Translations under genes and position numbers: made by a program | Shown here: piece after piece, positions 1 to 8,115 of the stretch | How the letters are laid out: every line of letters begins with the position of its first letter | How positions within the stretch are numbered: position 1 is the first letter of the stretch | The notes under the pieces: model-generated | Databases searched by the model: none | What the model was told of the DNA's origin: nothing | The model's input: only the letters and a program-made list of their open reading frames with translations | NCBI GenBank assembly: GCA_035620975.1 | Contig: DASPFV010000025.1 | Coordinates: 1 to 15,440, forward strand | Source of the DNA: DASPFV01 sp035620975 | GTDB lineage: Bacteria > Acidobacteriota > Vicinamibacteria > Vicinamibacterales > 2-12-FULL-66-21 | Length of the DNA stretch: 15,440 bases | Direction of reading: 5' to 3'

Positions 1-689
1 GGCGTGCCGAAGTAGTAGACCTCCTGCCGGGTGATCGAAATCCGCTGGCCGATGACGTCCGGGAAGATCGCCGGCAGCCACGGCCCGCAGGCGAACACGA
101 ACGCGTCCGCCTCCAGCACGCGGCCGTCCAGGAGCTCGAGACGACGGAGCGGGTTCCCGGGCAGGAGCGGCGCAGGCGCGGTGCCCTGCAGCAGCTCACC
201 GCCCTCGAGTGCGACAGACGCTGCGACGTGCTCGCACGCCTGCCGAGCCAGCAGGTAGCCCGCCTCCGGCTCCACCATCACCGCCTGCACGTCGTCGAAG
301 CGCACCTGCGGGTAGCGCCGGCCGGCCTCGGCGGTCGAGAGCTGTTCGCACGGCAGGCCCTCGGACCGCAGCGCCGCTGCTGACCCGGCGCGGAACGCCG
401 TGTCGTCGGCGAAGATCCAGAGCGCCCCTGTCTGGTACAGGAGACGGACGCCGCTGCGGCGCTCGTGCTCGCGCCACAGGCGCAGCGCCCGTGCGGCCAT
501 GCGGGTGTAGACGACGTGCGAGCCGTACGTGGCGCGGATGACCCGCGTCTCGCCGCCGGAGCTCGAGCGCGCGTGGCCCGGCCCCCACGCGTCCACGAGC
601 GTGACCTGTGCACCGCGCCGCACCAGCTCGAGCGCCGACCAGCCGCCGAACGCTCCGGCCCCGATGACGACGACCCGAACACGCGACAT
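1..689 (-). CDS. FAD-dependent oxidoreductase, DAO/sarcosine oxidase-like (3' part outside window)
   Basis: The reverse strand reads open from an ATG at 689 to the window edge, giving 229 codons of a protein whose C-terminus is cut off. Residues 4-33 form a Rossmann beta-alpha-beta unit with GAGAFG at 10-15 and an acidic residue (D33) ending strand 2, as in FAD-binding DAO-family enzymes. SSGGETRVIR at 43-52 resembles the FAD-contacting segment of monomeric sarcosine oxidase and N-methyltryptophan oxidase (family pattern S-x-G-[DE]-T-R-x-x-R). Such enzymes oxidise secondary or N-methyl amines and release hydrogen peroxide. The covalent-FAD cysteine of sarcosine oxidases lies near the C-terminus and cannot be checked here, so the substrate is unknown. 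The gene points away from sppA and shares the repeat-filled 690-1000 gap with it. Confidence 0.85.
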   Translation of the reverse strand, partial: MSRVRVVVIGAGAFGGWSALELVRRGAQVTLVDAWGPGHARSSSGGETRVIRATYGSHVVYTRMAARALRLWREHERRSGVRLLYQTGALWIFADDTAFRAGSAAALRSEGLPCEQLSTAEAGRRYPQVRFDDVQAVMVEPEAGYLLARQACEHVAASVALEGGELLQGTAPAPLLPGNPLRRLELLDGRVLEADAFVFACGPWLPAIFPDVIGQRISITRQEVYYFGT

Positions 690-708
690 GGCGGCGGGAG
701 TATAGCTT

Positions 709-815
709 GGGCTCTGGGCTCTGGGCTCAGGGCTTTAGGAGCGAGGGCTTGGGGCTGAGGGTCCGGGCTCAGGGCTTGTGGGCTTAGCCCAGACCGGGGG
801 CTCAGGGCTCGGGCT
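709..815. repeat. Degenerate heptad array, GGGCTCN type
   Basis: The word GGGCT occurs 12 times here, starting at 709, 716, 723, 730, 745, 752, 765, 772, 780, 798, 805 and 811. Most neighbouring copies are 7 bases apart, and unit variants include GGGCTCT, GGGCTCA and GGGCTTG. No reading frame with protein character runs through it. It begins about 20 bases upstream of the oxidoreductase start, between two divergent genes. It looks like a short tandemly repeated sequence of the kind known as heptanucleotide STRRs in some cyanobacteria. Its function is unknown. Confidence 0.8.
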
Positions 816-840
816 CGAGGCCCGGGGCGCAGGGGCCCAA

Positions 841-957
841 AATCTGCAATCCCGCAATCGACCAATCCGAATCCGCAATCCGAAGAATTCGACAATCAGA
901 AATCGACAATCGGCCACTCCGTCATTGCACTCGGCAATCTGCAATCGGCAATCGGCA
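841..957. repeat. Degenerate heptad array, GCAATCN type
   Basis: AATC occurs 12 times, starting at 841, 848, 856, 864, 870, 877, 894, 901, 908, 936, 943 and 950, and a related AATG follows at 957. The spacing is again mostly 7. This array is AT-richer than the GGGCT array directly upstream and has a different core word. The two together fill most of the 311-base gap between the oxidoreductase and sppA. The array ends only about 45 bases before the sppA start, so it may lie upstream of or within the sppA promoter region. Confidence 0.8.
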
Positions 958-977
958 ATGACACGTTTTTCGACTGC

Positions 978-995
978 TATACTCGCTCCAGGAGG
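978..995 (+). promoter_or_regulatory. sppA -10-like box and Shine-Dalgarno
   Basis: AGGAGG at 990-995 is a perfect Shine-Dalgarno, five bases before GTG at 1001, and it decides the sppA start. TATACT at 978-983 resembles a sigma-70 -10 box. The best upstream partner, ATGACA at 958-963, leaves a spacer of only 14, so the promoter reading is weak. If it is real, the mRNA leader would be very short. The ribosome site is secure and the promoter is speculative. Confidence 0.5.
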
Positions 996-1000
996 CTTCT

Positions 1001-2746
1001 GTGGCTCTGAGACGCGGCGTCGCACTCGTGCTCTCGCTCATCGTGGCGGCGGTGATCGCCTCGACGACCCTGCTCTTCCTGATGGTCGTCTTCGTCGGCC
1101 GGGCGCCGCGCGTGCCCGGCAACTCCACGCTGGTGCTCGAGGTGAGCGGCAATCTCCAGGAGATGGAGCCGGCGGGCGTCCTGGGACAGTTCATCGAGGG
1201 ACCGCCGACGGTCCGTTCGATCGTGGACGCGCTCCGGAAGGCCAAGGTCGACAGCCGCGTGACGAGCGTGATCATCCGGCCGACCGCGACGGGGGCGCTC
1301 TGGGGGAAGGTACAGGAAGTGCGCGACGCGATCCTGGACTTCAGGCGGTCGAACAAGCTCGCGATCGGGTTCCTCGAGTTCGGGGGTGACCAGGCCTACT
1401 ACCTCGCCAGCGCCTGCGACAAGGTCTTCCTGATGCCGACGGCGTCGCTCGATCTCACGGGGATCGCCAGCTACGAGCTGTTCCTCCGCGGCACGCTCGA
1501 GAGGATCGGCGCGTACCCCGACGCTCTCCATATCGGCGACTACAAGACGGCGTCGAACACGTTCACCGAGCGGACGTTCACGCCGCCTCACCGGGAGATG
1601 GCCGAATCGCTCAACGGCGATCTCCATGCCCAGCTGGTCCGCGCCGTCGCCGATGGCCGGCACAAATCCGAGGACGAAGTCCGGCGGCTCATCGACCACG
1701 GCCCCTACCTGCCGGAGGACGCCGTGCGCGCGGGGCTGGTGGACGATCTCGCCTACGAGGACGAGCTCGACGACAAGGTGAAACTGTCGAGCGGGCCCGT
1801 GCGTTTCCTCAAGCACCGCGAGTACGGGCAGATTTCTCCGGTCTCGCTCGGGCTGAACCGCGGGCCGCGCATCGCGGTGATCTACGCGGTCGGGCTCATC
1901 AGCTCGGGCCAGAGCCACTATGACTCGCCGGCGGGCGCCGTCGTCGGCTCCGACACGATCGTCGAGTACCTCCGGCAGGCGAGGGCCGACAACTCGATTC
2001 GGGCGATCGTCCTGCGGATCGACAGCCCGGGCGGCTCCGCGATCGCGTCCGACGTGATCTGGCGCGAGGTCATGCTCACCCGCGAGCGCAAGCCGGTGAT
2101 CGCGTCGATGTCGGACGTGGCCGCCTCGGGCGGCTATTACATCGCCATGCCGGCCCATGCCATCGTCGCGCAGCCGGCCACGCTCACCGGATCCATCGGC
2201 GTGGTGATGGTGAAGTTCGTGATTGACGGGACCCTGGACAAGCTCGGTATGAACATGGAAAGCGTCAGCGAGGGCCGCTTCGCCGAGATCTACTCGCCGA
2301 TCCGGCAGTTCTCGCCCGAGGAGCGGGCGCGCGTCGAGGAGCTGATGCAGGCGACCTACGATGCGTTCGTGGAGAAGGCCGCCGCAGGCCGCAACACCAC
2401 GCCGGAGCGCATCGACGCGGTCGCGCAGGGGCGGGTCTGGACGGGGCAGCAGGCCAGGCAGATCGGCCTGGTCGACGAGCTGGGCGGGCTGGAGCGCGCG
2501 ATCGCCCTGGCGAAACAGCGCGCCCGCATCGCCCAGGACTCAGAGGTGGAGCTCGTCGTCTATCCGCCGAAGAAGTCGCTCTACGAGCTGGTCGCCGAAC
2601 CGTTCGGCCGTACGGATCGCGGCGCCGCGCTGCTCTCGCTGCTCGGCATCCGGAGCCCGCAGGCCTTCCAGTCGCTCACCGCGCCGCTGCGCGTGTTCCG
2701 GCGCGGGGAGCCGCTGGCGATCATGCCGAATGTGTTCGTTCATTAA
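1001..2746 (+). CDS. sppA: Signal peptide peptidase SppA (S49 family, long form)
   Basis: The product is a 581-residue membrane-anchored serine protease that degrades cleaved signal peptides and other membrane-associated peptides on the periplasmic face. An N-terminal membrane segment spans about residues 8-33. Two tandem S49 folds follow, about 95-250 and 325-480, as in the 67-kDa E. coli type. The catalytic Ser/Lys dyad is visible: K182 in GDYKTAS of the N-domain, and S376 in SDVAASGGYY of the C-domain, followed by the conserved TLTGSIGV at 394-401. The length is close to that of the E. coli enzyme (about 618). The start is GTG, chosen because AGGAGG lies five bases upstream. The gene stands alone and is convergent with the ppiD-like gene, with a hairpin between them. 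I see nothing broken. Identification is firm. Confidence 0.95.
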   Translation: MALRRGVALVLSLIVAAVIASTTLLFLMVVFVGRAPRVPGNSTLVLEVSGNLQEMEPAGVLGQFIEGPPTVRSIVDALRKAKVDSRVTSVIIRPTATGALWGKVQEVRDAILDFRRSNKLAIGFLEFGGDQAYYLASACDKVFLMPTASLDLTGIASYELFLRGTLERIGAYPDALHIGDYKTASNTFTERTFTPPHREMAESLNGDLHAQLVRAVADGRHKSEDEVRRLIDHGPYLPEDAVRAGLVDDLAYEDELDDKVKLSSGPVRFLKHREYGQISPVSLGLNRGPRIAVIYAVGLISSGQSHYDSPAGAVVGSDTIVEYLRQARADNSIRAIVLRIDSPGGSAIASDVIWREVMLTRERKPVIASMSDVAASGGYYIAMPAHAIVAQPATLTGSIGVVMVKFVIDGTLDKLGMNMESVSEGRFAEIYSPIRQFSPEERARVEELMQATYDAFVEKAAAGRNTTPERIDAVAQGRVWTGQQARQIGLVDELGGLERAIALAKQRARIAQDSEVELVVYPPKKSLYELVAEPFGRTDRGAALLSLLGIRSPQAFQSLTAPLRVFRRGEPLAIMPNVFVH

Positions 2747-2777
2747 CCGGTGAAGCCGTCAGTAAGCGTAGTGCGGG

Positions 2778-2803
2778 GAGCTTGCGAACGCCTTCGCCAG
2801 CTC
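2778..2803. terminator. Hairpin between convergent sppA and ppiD-like genes
   Basis: GAGCTTGCGAA at 2778-2788 pairs with TTCGCCAGCTC at 2793-2803 around a CGCC loop. The stem is 11 positions long with a single T/C mismatch at 2783/2798. It lies about 31 bases after the sppA stop and 62 bases beyond the ppiD-like stop on the other strand, the right place for a two-way terminator. Neither side has a U-tract, so it is not a classic intrinsic terminator. It may instead protect 3' ends or work with Rho. Confidence 0.5.
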
Positions 2804-2865
2804 GGCTCGCGTGCCTCGCCCGCGGCTCATCCGGGATGCGACCGTGAGGCTTGATGGCTACGGCT

Positions 2866-4794
2866 CTACCCGATGAGCTGCGCGATCGTCTGCGTATTGA
2901 TGGAGATCCGCTGTGCGTCGTTGAGGCGTTCGCGGACCTTGCCCATGTAGGCCGCGTAGAAGCGGTTCCGCTGTTCGTTGAGCAGCTCCGTCTTGAGCGT
3001 CCCCTTGCCGGACGCGAGCTCCTCGGGTGAGACGCCGCGCTTCTCGACGACCCGGATCAGCGCCGCGCCTGTGTCGGTGACGATCGGGTCGCTGACGGCG
3101 CTCGCGTCGAGATTGAACGCCGCGGCATCCACCGCCGGGCTCACGCCCACCTCCGGGTAGGCCTGGCCGCGCGCGATCAGATCCGACGTTCTGGCCTCGA
3201 GGCCTGCCTTCTTGGCAGCCGCCGCGAGGTCGCCGGACGGCCCGAGCTCGGCCCGCACGGACGCCGCCTTCTGCCGCGCCGCTTCCACCGCCTTCTGTCG
3301 CACGAGATCGTCCCTGACGCGCGCCTTCACTTCCTCGAGCGTCGGGACACGCGCGGCTTCCACGCCCGTCACCGTGATGAACGCGGTCCCCTGCGGGGTG
3401 CGGATCGGTTCGCTGACTTCTCCCTCTTTCATCGCGAACGCACGGTCGGCTACCGCCGGCGCCATGCCGAGCCCCGTAATCGGCTCGTCCCGCGCGAACA
3501 GGCCCGACTCGTTGATCGTGAGCCCCTCCGGCTTGCCGACCGTGTCGAGGTCGGCGGGCGTCTTGATGCGGCTGGCCACGCGGTCCGTGATCCGCTGCAG
3601 CTCGTTCTCCGCGCGATCGAACTTGAGCTGCTCCTCGATCTGGGTCCGCACTTCGTCGAGCGTCCTGGCGGACGCCGGGCGCCGGTCGGTCACCTTGATG
3701 ATGTGCAGGCCGAACTGCGTTCTCACGATGTCGCTGATCTCTCCGGGCTTCATCGCGAACGCGGCGTCCTCGAACTCCTTGACCATGGCGCCGCGCCCGA
3801 AGAAATCGAGGTCACCGCCGCGCGTCTTGCCGGCTTCCTCGTCCGTGTTCTCGGCCGCGAGCTTCGCGAAATCGGCGCCGCCGCGGGCCTTCGCCAGCAG
3901 CTCTTCGGCGCGCTTCCGCACGGCCGCCTCGTCCTTGCCCTCCGTTTCGAGCAGGATGTGGCTCGCCCGCACCTGCTCGGGCGTCGAGTACTGGTCCTGG
4001 TTGTCCTTGTAGTGCCGCTCCACGTCCTGCGGCGAGACCGCCGTCCGCTGCCGGATCGCCTGCAGGTCGATCAGCGCATACCGGACCTTCCGCTTTTCCG
4101 GGATCGTGTACGTGTCCTTGTGCTGCTCGAAGTGCGCGGCAATCTCGGCATCGCTCACCGACACCGCATCGCGGAACCGGTCGGCCGGGAACGAGACCAG
4201 GACGACCTGCACCTTCTCGTTCCGGCGTCTGAACTCCGCGTCCACGGCCGCGTCGTTCACGGTCAGCCAGTGGGTGAGCGCCGCCTGGAGCTTCTCGACC
4301 ACGATACTGCGGCGAACCTGCTCCTCGAACTCGTCGGGGCGCGTGGGCGGCGTCAGGTTGTTGAGGATCTGCCGGTACCGCTGATCCCCGATGAACTGGC
4401 CGTTCTCCTGGAACGCCGGCAGCGCCAGGATGCGGGCGCGCACTTCCGCGTCGCTGGCGTGGATTCCCAGCCGCCTCGCTTCCGCCAGCGCCATCTCCTC
4501 CTCGATCATCTGCTGCACGACCCGCTGCTCGATCCCGAGCTGGCGCAGCAGCCGCTCGTCCATGTTCGCGCCGTAGGCGTTGCGGTAGGCGAGCATCTGC
4601 TGCTGGTACACCCGGCGGAACCGGCCGACGGTGATCTCGCGGCCGTCGACCGTCGCCACCACGTCCTGGTTCCCCGCGCCGGCCGGGTTGTCCATGAAAC
4701 TGGGGATATAGAGCCAGATGAACGCGATCACCACGATGGCGAGGCTCCATTTCAGCCAGCCCTTGTGGCGGCGCATGCGGTCGAGCATGGTCAT
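2866..4794 (-). CDS. ppiD: PpiD-like membrane-anchored peptidyl-prolyl isomerase (SurA/parvulin family)
   Basis: The 642-residue protein matches the architecture and length of PpiD (623 in E. coli), a periplasmic foldase anchored beside the Sec translocon. A short cytoplasmic basic head (RMRRHKGWLK) precedes one membrane helix at about 15-32. A SurA-type N-terminal chaperone region covers about 45-270. A PpiC/parvulin domain covers about 274-373, with ASHILLE at 277-283, GGDLDFFGRG at 326-335, and FGLHIIKV at 361-368. Two later segments (about 430-480 and 545-585) repeat the parvulin tail pattern (AF-x-M/L-x-x-G/S-x-V-S-x-P-I) and look like degenerate copies. ATG at 4794 is the first start; an in-frame ATG two codons later is possible. 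It is divergent from the cyclase gene. The symbol is by architecture, and PrsA/SurA-type relatives are the alternative. Confidence 0.85.
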   Translation of the reverse strand: MTMLDRMRRHKGWLKWSLAIVVIAFIWLYIPSFMDNPAGAGNQDVVATVDGREITVGRFRRVYQQQMLAYRNAYGANMDERLLRQLGIEQRVVQQMIEEEMALAEARRLGIHASDAEVRARILALPAFQENGQFIGDQRYRQILNNLTPPTRPDEFEEQVRRSIVVEKLQAALTHWLTVNDAAVDAEFRRRNEKVQVVLVSFPADRFRDAVSVSDAEIAAHFEQHKDTYTIPEKRKVRYALIDLQAIRQRTAVSPQDVERHYKDNQDQYSTPEQVRASHILLETEGKDEAAVRKRAEELLAKARGGADFAKLAAENTDEEAGKTRGGDLDFFGRGAMVKEFEDAAFAMKPGEISDIVRTQFGLHIIKVTDRRPASARTLDEVRTQIEEQLKFDRAENELQRITDRVASRIKTPADLDTVGKPEGLTINESGLFARDEPITGLGMAPAVADRAFAMKEGEVSEPIRTPQGTAFITVTGVEAARVPTLEEVKARVRDDLVRQKAVEAARQKAASVRAELGPSGDLAAAAKKAGLEARTSDLIARGQAYPEVGVSPAVDAAAFNLDASAVSDPIVTDTGAALIRVVEKRGVSPEELASGKGTLKTELLNEQRNRFYAAYMGKVRERLNDAQRISINTQTIAQLIG

Positions 4795-4815
4795 GGGTCA
4801 GAGGCCCTTCGGAAT

Positions 4816-4830
4816 CCGGCCTGCAGCCGG
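4816..4830 (-). other. Small hairpin in the ppiD-like leader
   Basis: CCGGC at 4816-4820 and GCCGG at 4826-4830 form a perfect 5-bp stem around a 5-base loop, about 22 bases before the ppiD-like start codon. It would lie in the leader of a transcript from the extended -10 box at 4843-4851. A role in translation control is possible but not shown. Confidence 0.3.
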
Positions 4831-4842
4831 GGGGAAATTTCG

Positions 4843-4851
4843 ATTATGCCA
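4843..4851 (-). promoter_or_regulatory. Extended -10 promoter candidate for the ppiD-like gene
   Basis: On the minus strand this reads TGG-CATAAT: an extended -10 motif (TGn) followed by a hexamer matching TATAAT at five of six positions. It lies about 50 bases upstream of the ppiD-like ATG. No good -35 is seen at the usual distance, which extended -10 promoters tolerate. Such an AT-rich site is rare in this GC-rich sequence, which adds some weight. Confidence 0.45.
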
Positions 4852-4960
4852 TAGCCCTCCACCGCGGCATTGGGGTCGGCTTTCCCCCGTCGTCAGGCCT
4901 TTCCTGCAGGTCGGATCCGGCCGATAAGTCTCTCAATAAGCCGGCATCCGGATACCGCTG

Positions 4961-4982
4961 TGTTAATATTTAACTTAGCTAG
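4961..4982 (+). promoter_or_regulatory. AT-rich promoter candidate for the cyclase/mre operon
   Basis: The stretch at 4963-4973 (TTAATATTTAA) is the most AT-rich spot in the divergent gap and lies about 60 bases before the cyclase GTG. TAATAT at 4964-4969 could serve as a -10 box. No convincing -35 is present at 16-18 bases. Another sigma factor or an activator is possible. This is the only promoter candidate I see for the seven-gene plus-strand run. Confidence 0.35.
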
Positions 4983-5030
4983 AAGCACTTACAAGGATCC
5001 GCCGCCATTCCCAACGGAACGCAGAGCCGA

Positions 5031-6136
5031 GTGACCGGGACCGCACGGCCGCCACGCGCCCGTCGACCCAGCCGCAGGACCGTGCCGGCCGCCCGAACGG
5101 ACCTCGCCGACAGGCTCCGTCCGCTGCAGGCGACACTCCGGCGCACGCTGGGGCGGGCCGACGTGTTCGCCGAGCTGCTGCGCGCGGTCAACTCCAGCCT
5201 CGAGCCGGAGCGGGTCGCCGAAACGCTCGTCAGCCGCGTGGCCGGGTGGGTCCCGGCTTCGAGCTGGCTGGTGCTGGCCATCGACGACGGGGGTCGGGTG
5301 CGGACGATGGCGGCGCGGGCGCTCACGCCGGCGCTGGAGCGCGCGGCGCAGGCCGTGGGCGACTGGGTGATGCAGAGTGCCGAAGTGTTTGCGAGCGCGG
5401 ACCTGGCCTCCGACGGCCGCGTCACACGCCTGGACGTGGAGCCGGCGGCGGCTATGGGCTTCCCGCTCGAGTGCCGGGGGCGGACGATTGGCGCCCTCAT
5501 TGCGGTCGACCGGGTGCCCGCGGCGCGGCAGCCGCGGCTCTCGGCTGCGACGGAGACGGCGTTCATGACCGCCCTCGAGACGGGCGCCCTCGCGCTCGAC
5601 AACGCGCTGCGCGTCCAGCGCGCCGAAGCGCTCTCGGTGACCGACGATCTCACGCAGTTGTACAACTCGCGGTACCTCTCGCAGGTGCTGAGGCGCGAGA
5701 CGAAGCGGGCATCGCGCAGCAACCGGCCGCTGTCGCTCCTCTTCATCGATCTCGACGGGTTCAAGGCGATCAACGACACGCACGGACACCTGTTCGGGAG
5801 CCGCGCGCTCGTCGAGGCGGCCGGCGTCATCCGCGCGAGCGCCCGCGAGACCGACGTCGTCGCGCGGTTCGGGGGGGACGAGTTCGCGCTCGTGCTGCCC
5901 GACACCGGCAGCGACGGCGCCCTCTACGTGGGCGAGCGGATCCGGGAGCGCATCGCGGCGCACCGCTTCCTGGAACGCGACGGGCTGAACATCAGCCTGA
6001 CGGCGTCGGTCGGCGTCGCCGCGCTTCCCGACGTCTCGACGACCGCCGAAGGGCTGATTCAGGCCGCGGACCAGGCGATGTACTGGATCAAGGACCACGG
6101 GAAGAACGGGATTCGCGTGGCGGGTGAGGAGTTTCG

Positions 6137-6140
<4 letters not shown>
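5031..6140 (+). CDS. GAF-GGDEF dinucleotide cyclase, candidate Hypr (cyclic AMP-GMP) type
   Basis: The 369-residue soluble protein has a basic disordered head (1-25), a GAF-like sensor fold (about 45-195) and a GGDEF domain (about 203-365). The active-site GGDEF is intact at 281-285. The metal-site aspartate is present in FIDLDGF (238-244), and FKAINDTHGH (244-253) carries N248, equal to guanine-binding N335 of PleD. An RxxD product-inhibition site (R272, D275) sits five residues before GGDEF. The second guanine-binding residue, Asp344 of PleD, is Ser257 here (GHLFGSRAL). In the GGDEF family, Asp-to-Ser at this position marks Hypr enzymes such as Geobacter GacA, which make 3',3'-cGAMP. The product assignment is therefore inferred from one residue. 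GTG at 5031 is the first possible start after an in-frame stop at 4980, but its ribosome site is weak. The stop overlaps the mreB start. Confidence 0.9.
6125..6140 (+). promoter_or_regulatory. mreB ribosome site and TTGA stop-start overlap
   Basis: TGAGGAG at 6125-6131 is a strong Shine-Dalgarno five bases before TTG at 6137. That TTG overlaps the cyclase stop TGA (6138-6140). An in-frame stop at 6125-6127 and the lack of any ATG or GTG in the next dozens of codons make TTG the only plausible mreB start. The arrangement implies translational coupling. Confidence 0.85.
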
Positions 6141-7162
<1,022 letters not shown>

Positions 7163-7166
7163 TCTG

Positions 7167-7192
7167 CCGCTCGCGACCCCAGCCGCGAGCGG
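7167..7192 (+). other. Perfect hairpin 1 in the mreB-mreC gap
   Basis: CCGCTCGCG at 7167-7175 pairs perfectly with CGCGAGCGG at 7184-7192, a 9-bp stem with an 8-base loop. It starts four bases after the mreB stop. No U-tract follows. It could act as an mRNA 3'-end stabiliser, a processing site or a partial attenuator that sets the mreB:mreC ratio. Confidence 0.6.
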
Positions 7193-7200
7193 GGTAGCAG

Positions 7201-7228
7201 GCCGGGATGCGGTGTCCGGCATCCCGGC
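7201..7228 (+). other. Perfect hairpin 2 in the mreB-mreC gap
   Basis: GCCGGGATGC at 7201-7210 pairs perfectly with GCATCCCGGC at 7219-7228, a 10-bp stem with an 8-base loop, eight bases after hairpin 1. The ATG at 7207, which would be a longer mreC start, lies inside the stem and would be hidden. That favours the ATG at 7249. Confidence 0.6.
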
Positions 7229-7248
7229 AGGCCCCGCGAGCCTTAACG

Positions 7249-8115
7249 ATGCTGGATATCCGTCAGCGCACCGGCTACCTGTTCCTGTCCGTGATGGTCG
7301 GGCACCTCATCCTGATCTCGGCCCAGGTGCAGTCCAAGACGGGCGTGCCGGTGCTCGAAGCCGTGACGTTCGGCACGTTCGCGCGGATCCAGGTGGCAGT
7401 GGCCGCGGTGATCGACGGCGTCCGGAACGGCTGGGGCAACTACGTGGGCCTGCGCGGCGTACGCGCCGAGAACGAGGCGCTTCGCAGACAGGTTGCGGAG
7501 CTCGAGGTGCGGCTGCAGGAGCACCGGGCGCTCGCGGCCAGGTCGGCCCGGCTCCAGGAGCTGATGGATCTGCGGAGCCGGACGACGCTGCCGACGGTGG
7601 CGGCCGAGGTGATTGCGGGGAACCCGAATCCAGGGATGCTGACGGTGACGATCGACCGGGGCGCCGCCGACGGCGTGCAGCCCAACATGGCCGTGATTGC
7701 GCCGCGCGGCGTGGTCGGCCGGGTGATCGGTCCGGTGGCGGCGCGGGCGGCGCGCGTCCAGCTCCTCGTGGATCGCAATGCCGCGGCGGGCGCGCTGATC
7801 GAGCGGACGCGCGTGGGGGGAATGGTGGTCGGGACCGAGGACGACGACCCGCCCCTGCTGATGGAGCTCGTGTCGAACCTGGCCGACGTGAAGGCCGGCG
7901 ACCTGGTGGTCTCGTCGGGCGTGGACGGGATCTACCCGAAGGGCTTCGCGATCGGCACGGTCGAGTCGTCCCAGGAAGGGCCCCGGCTGCACCGCGTCAT
8001 CGGCCTGCGCCCGGCCGTCGACTTTGCCAGCCTCGAAGAGGTGCTGGTCGTGCTGGTGCCGGCCCGGGGAGCCACGCCGATGGATGGGGCGCCGGGCGGC
8101 GAGGGTGGCCAGTGA
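7249..8115 (+). CDS. mreC: Rod shape-determining protein MreC
   Basis: MreC is a bitopic inner-membrane protein that links MreB to the periplasmic synthesis enzymes and activates PBP2-RodA. From ATG 7249 it has 288 residues: a short cytoplasmic head (MLDIRQRT), one membrane helix (about 9-27), a coiled coil (about 70-108, rich in Glu, Arg and Leu heptads) and the double beta-domain (about 115-270). Family motifs include TIDRGAADGV (134-143), GVVGRV (154-159) and SSGVDGIYPKGFAIG (222-236). An ATG 42 bases upstream is in frame but sits in a hairpin stem and would add residues that do not resemble MreC. The ribosome site at 7249 is weak. The stop overlaps the mreD start (GTGA). Confidence 0.95.
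   Translation: MLDIRQRTGYLFLSVMVGHLILISAQVQSKTGVPVLEAVTFGTFARIQVAVAAVIDGVRNGWGNYVGLRGVRAENEALRRQVAELEVRLQEHRALAARSARLQELMDLRSRTTLPTVAAEVIAGNPNPGMLTVTIDRGAADGVQPNMAVIAPRGVVGRVIGPVAARAARVQLLVDRNAAAGALIERTRVGGMVVGTEDDDPPLLMELVSNLADVKAGDLVVSSGVDGIYPKGFAIGTVESSQEGPRLHRVIGLRPAVDFASLEEVLVVLVPARGATPMDGAPGGEGGQ

Noticed and set aside
709..957. CRISPR array
   Set aside because: The units are 7 bases long and degenerate, with no 25-40 base repeats or unique spacers and no cas genes.
977..2158. 393-codon minus-strand open frame opposite sppA
   Set aside because: No motif, biased composition, and it lies fully over a well-supported gene.
4855..5030. Cyclic dinucleotide riboswitch upstream of the cyclase
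   Set aside because: I looked for a GEMM-like conserved core and paired elements and could not identify any.
7207..7248. Longer mreC start at ATG 7207
   Set aside because: The ATG is inside a perfect 10-bp hairpin stem and the added 14 residues do not resemble MreC N-termini.
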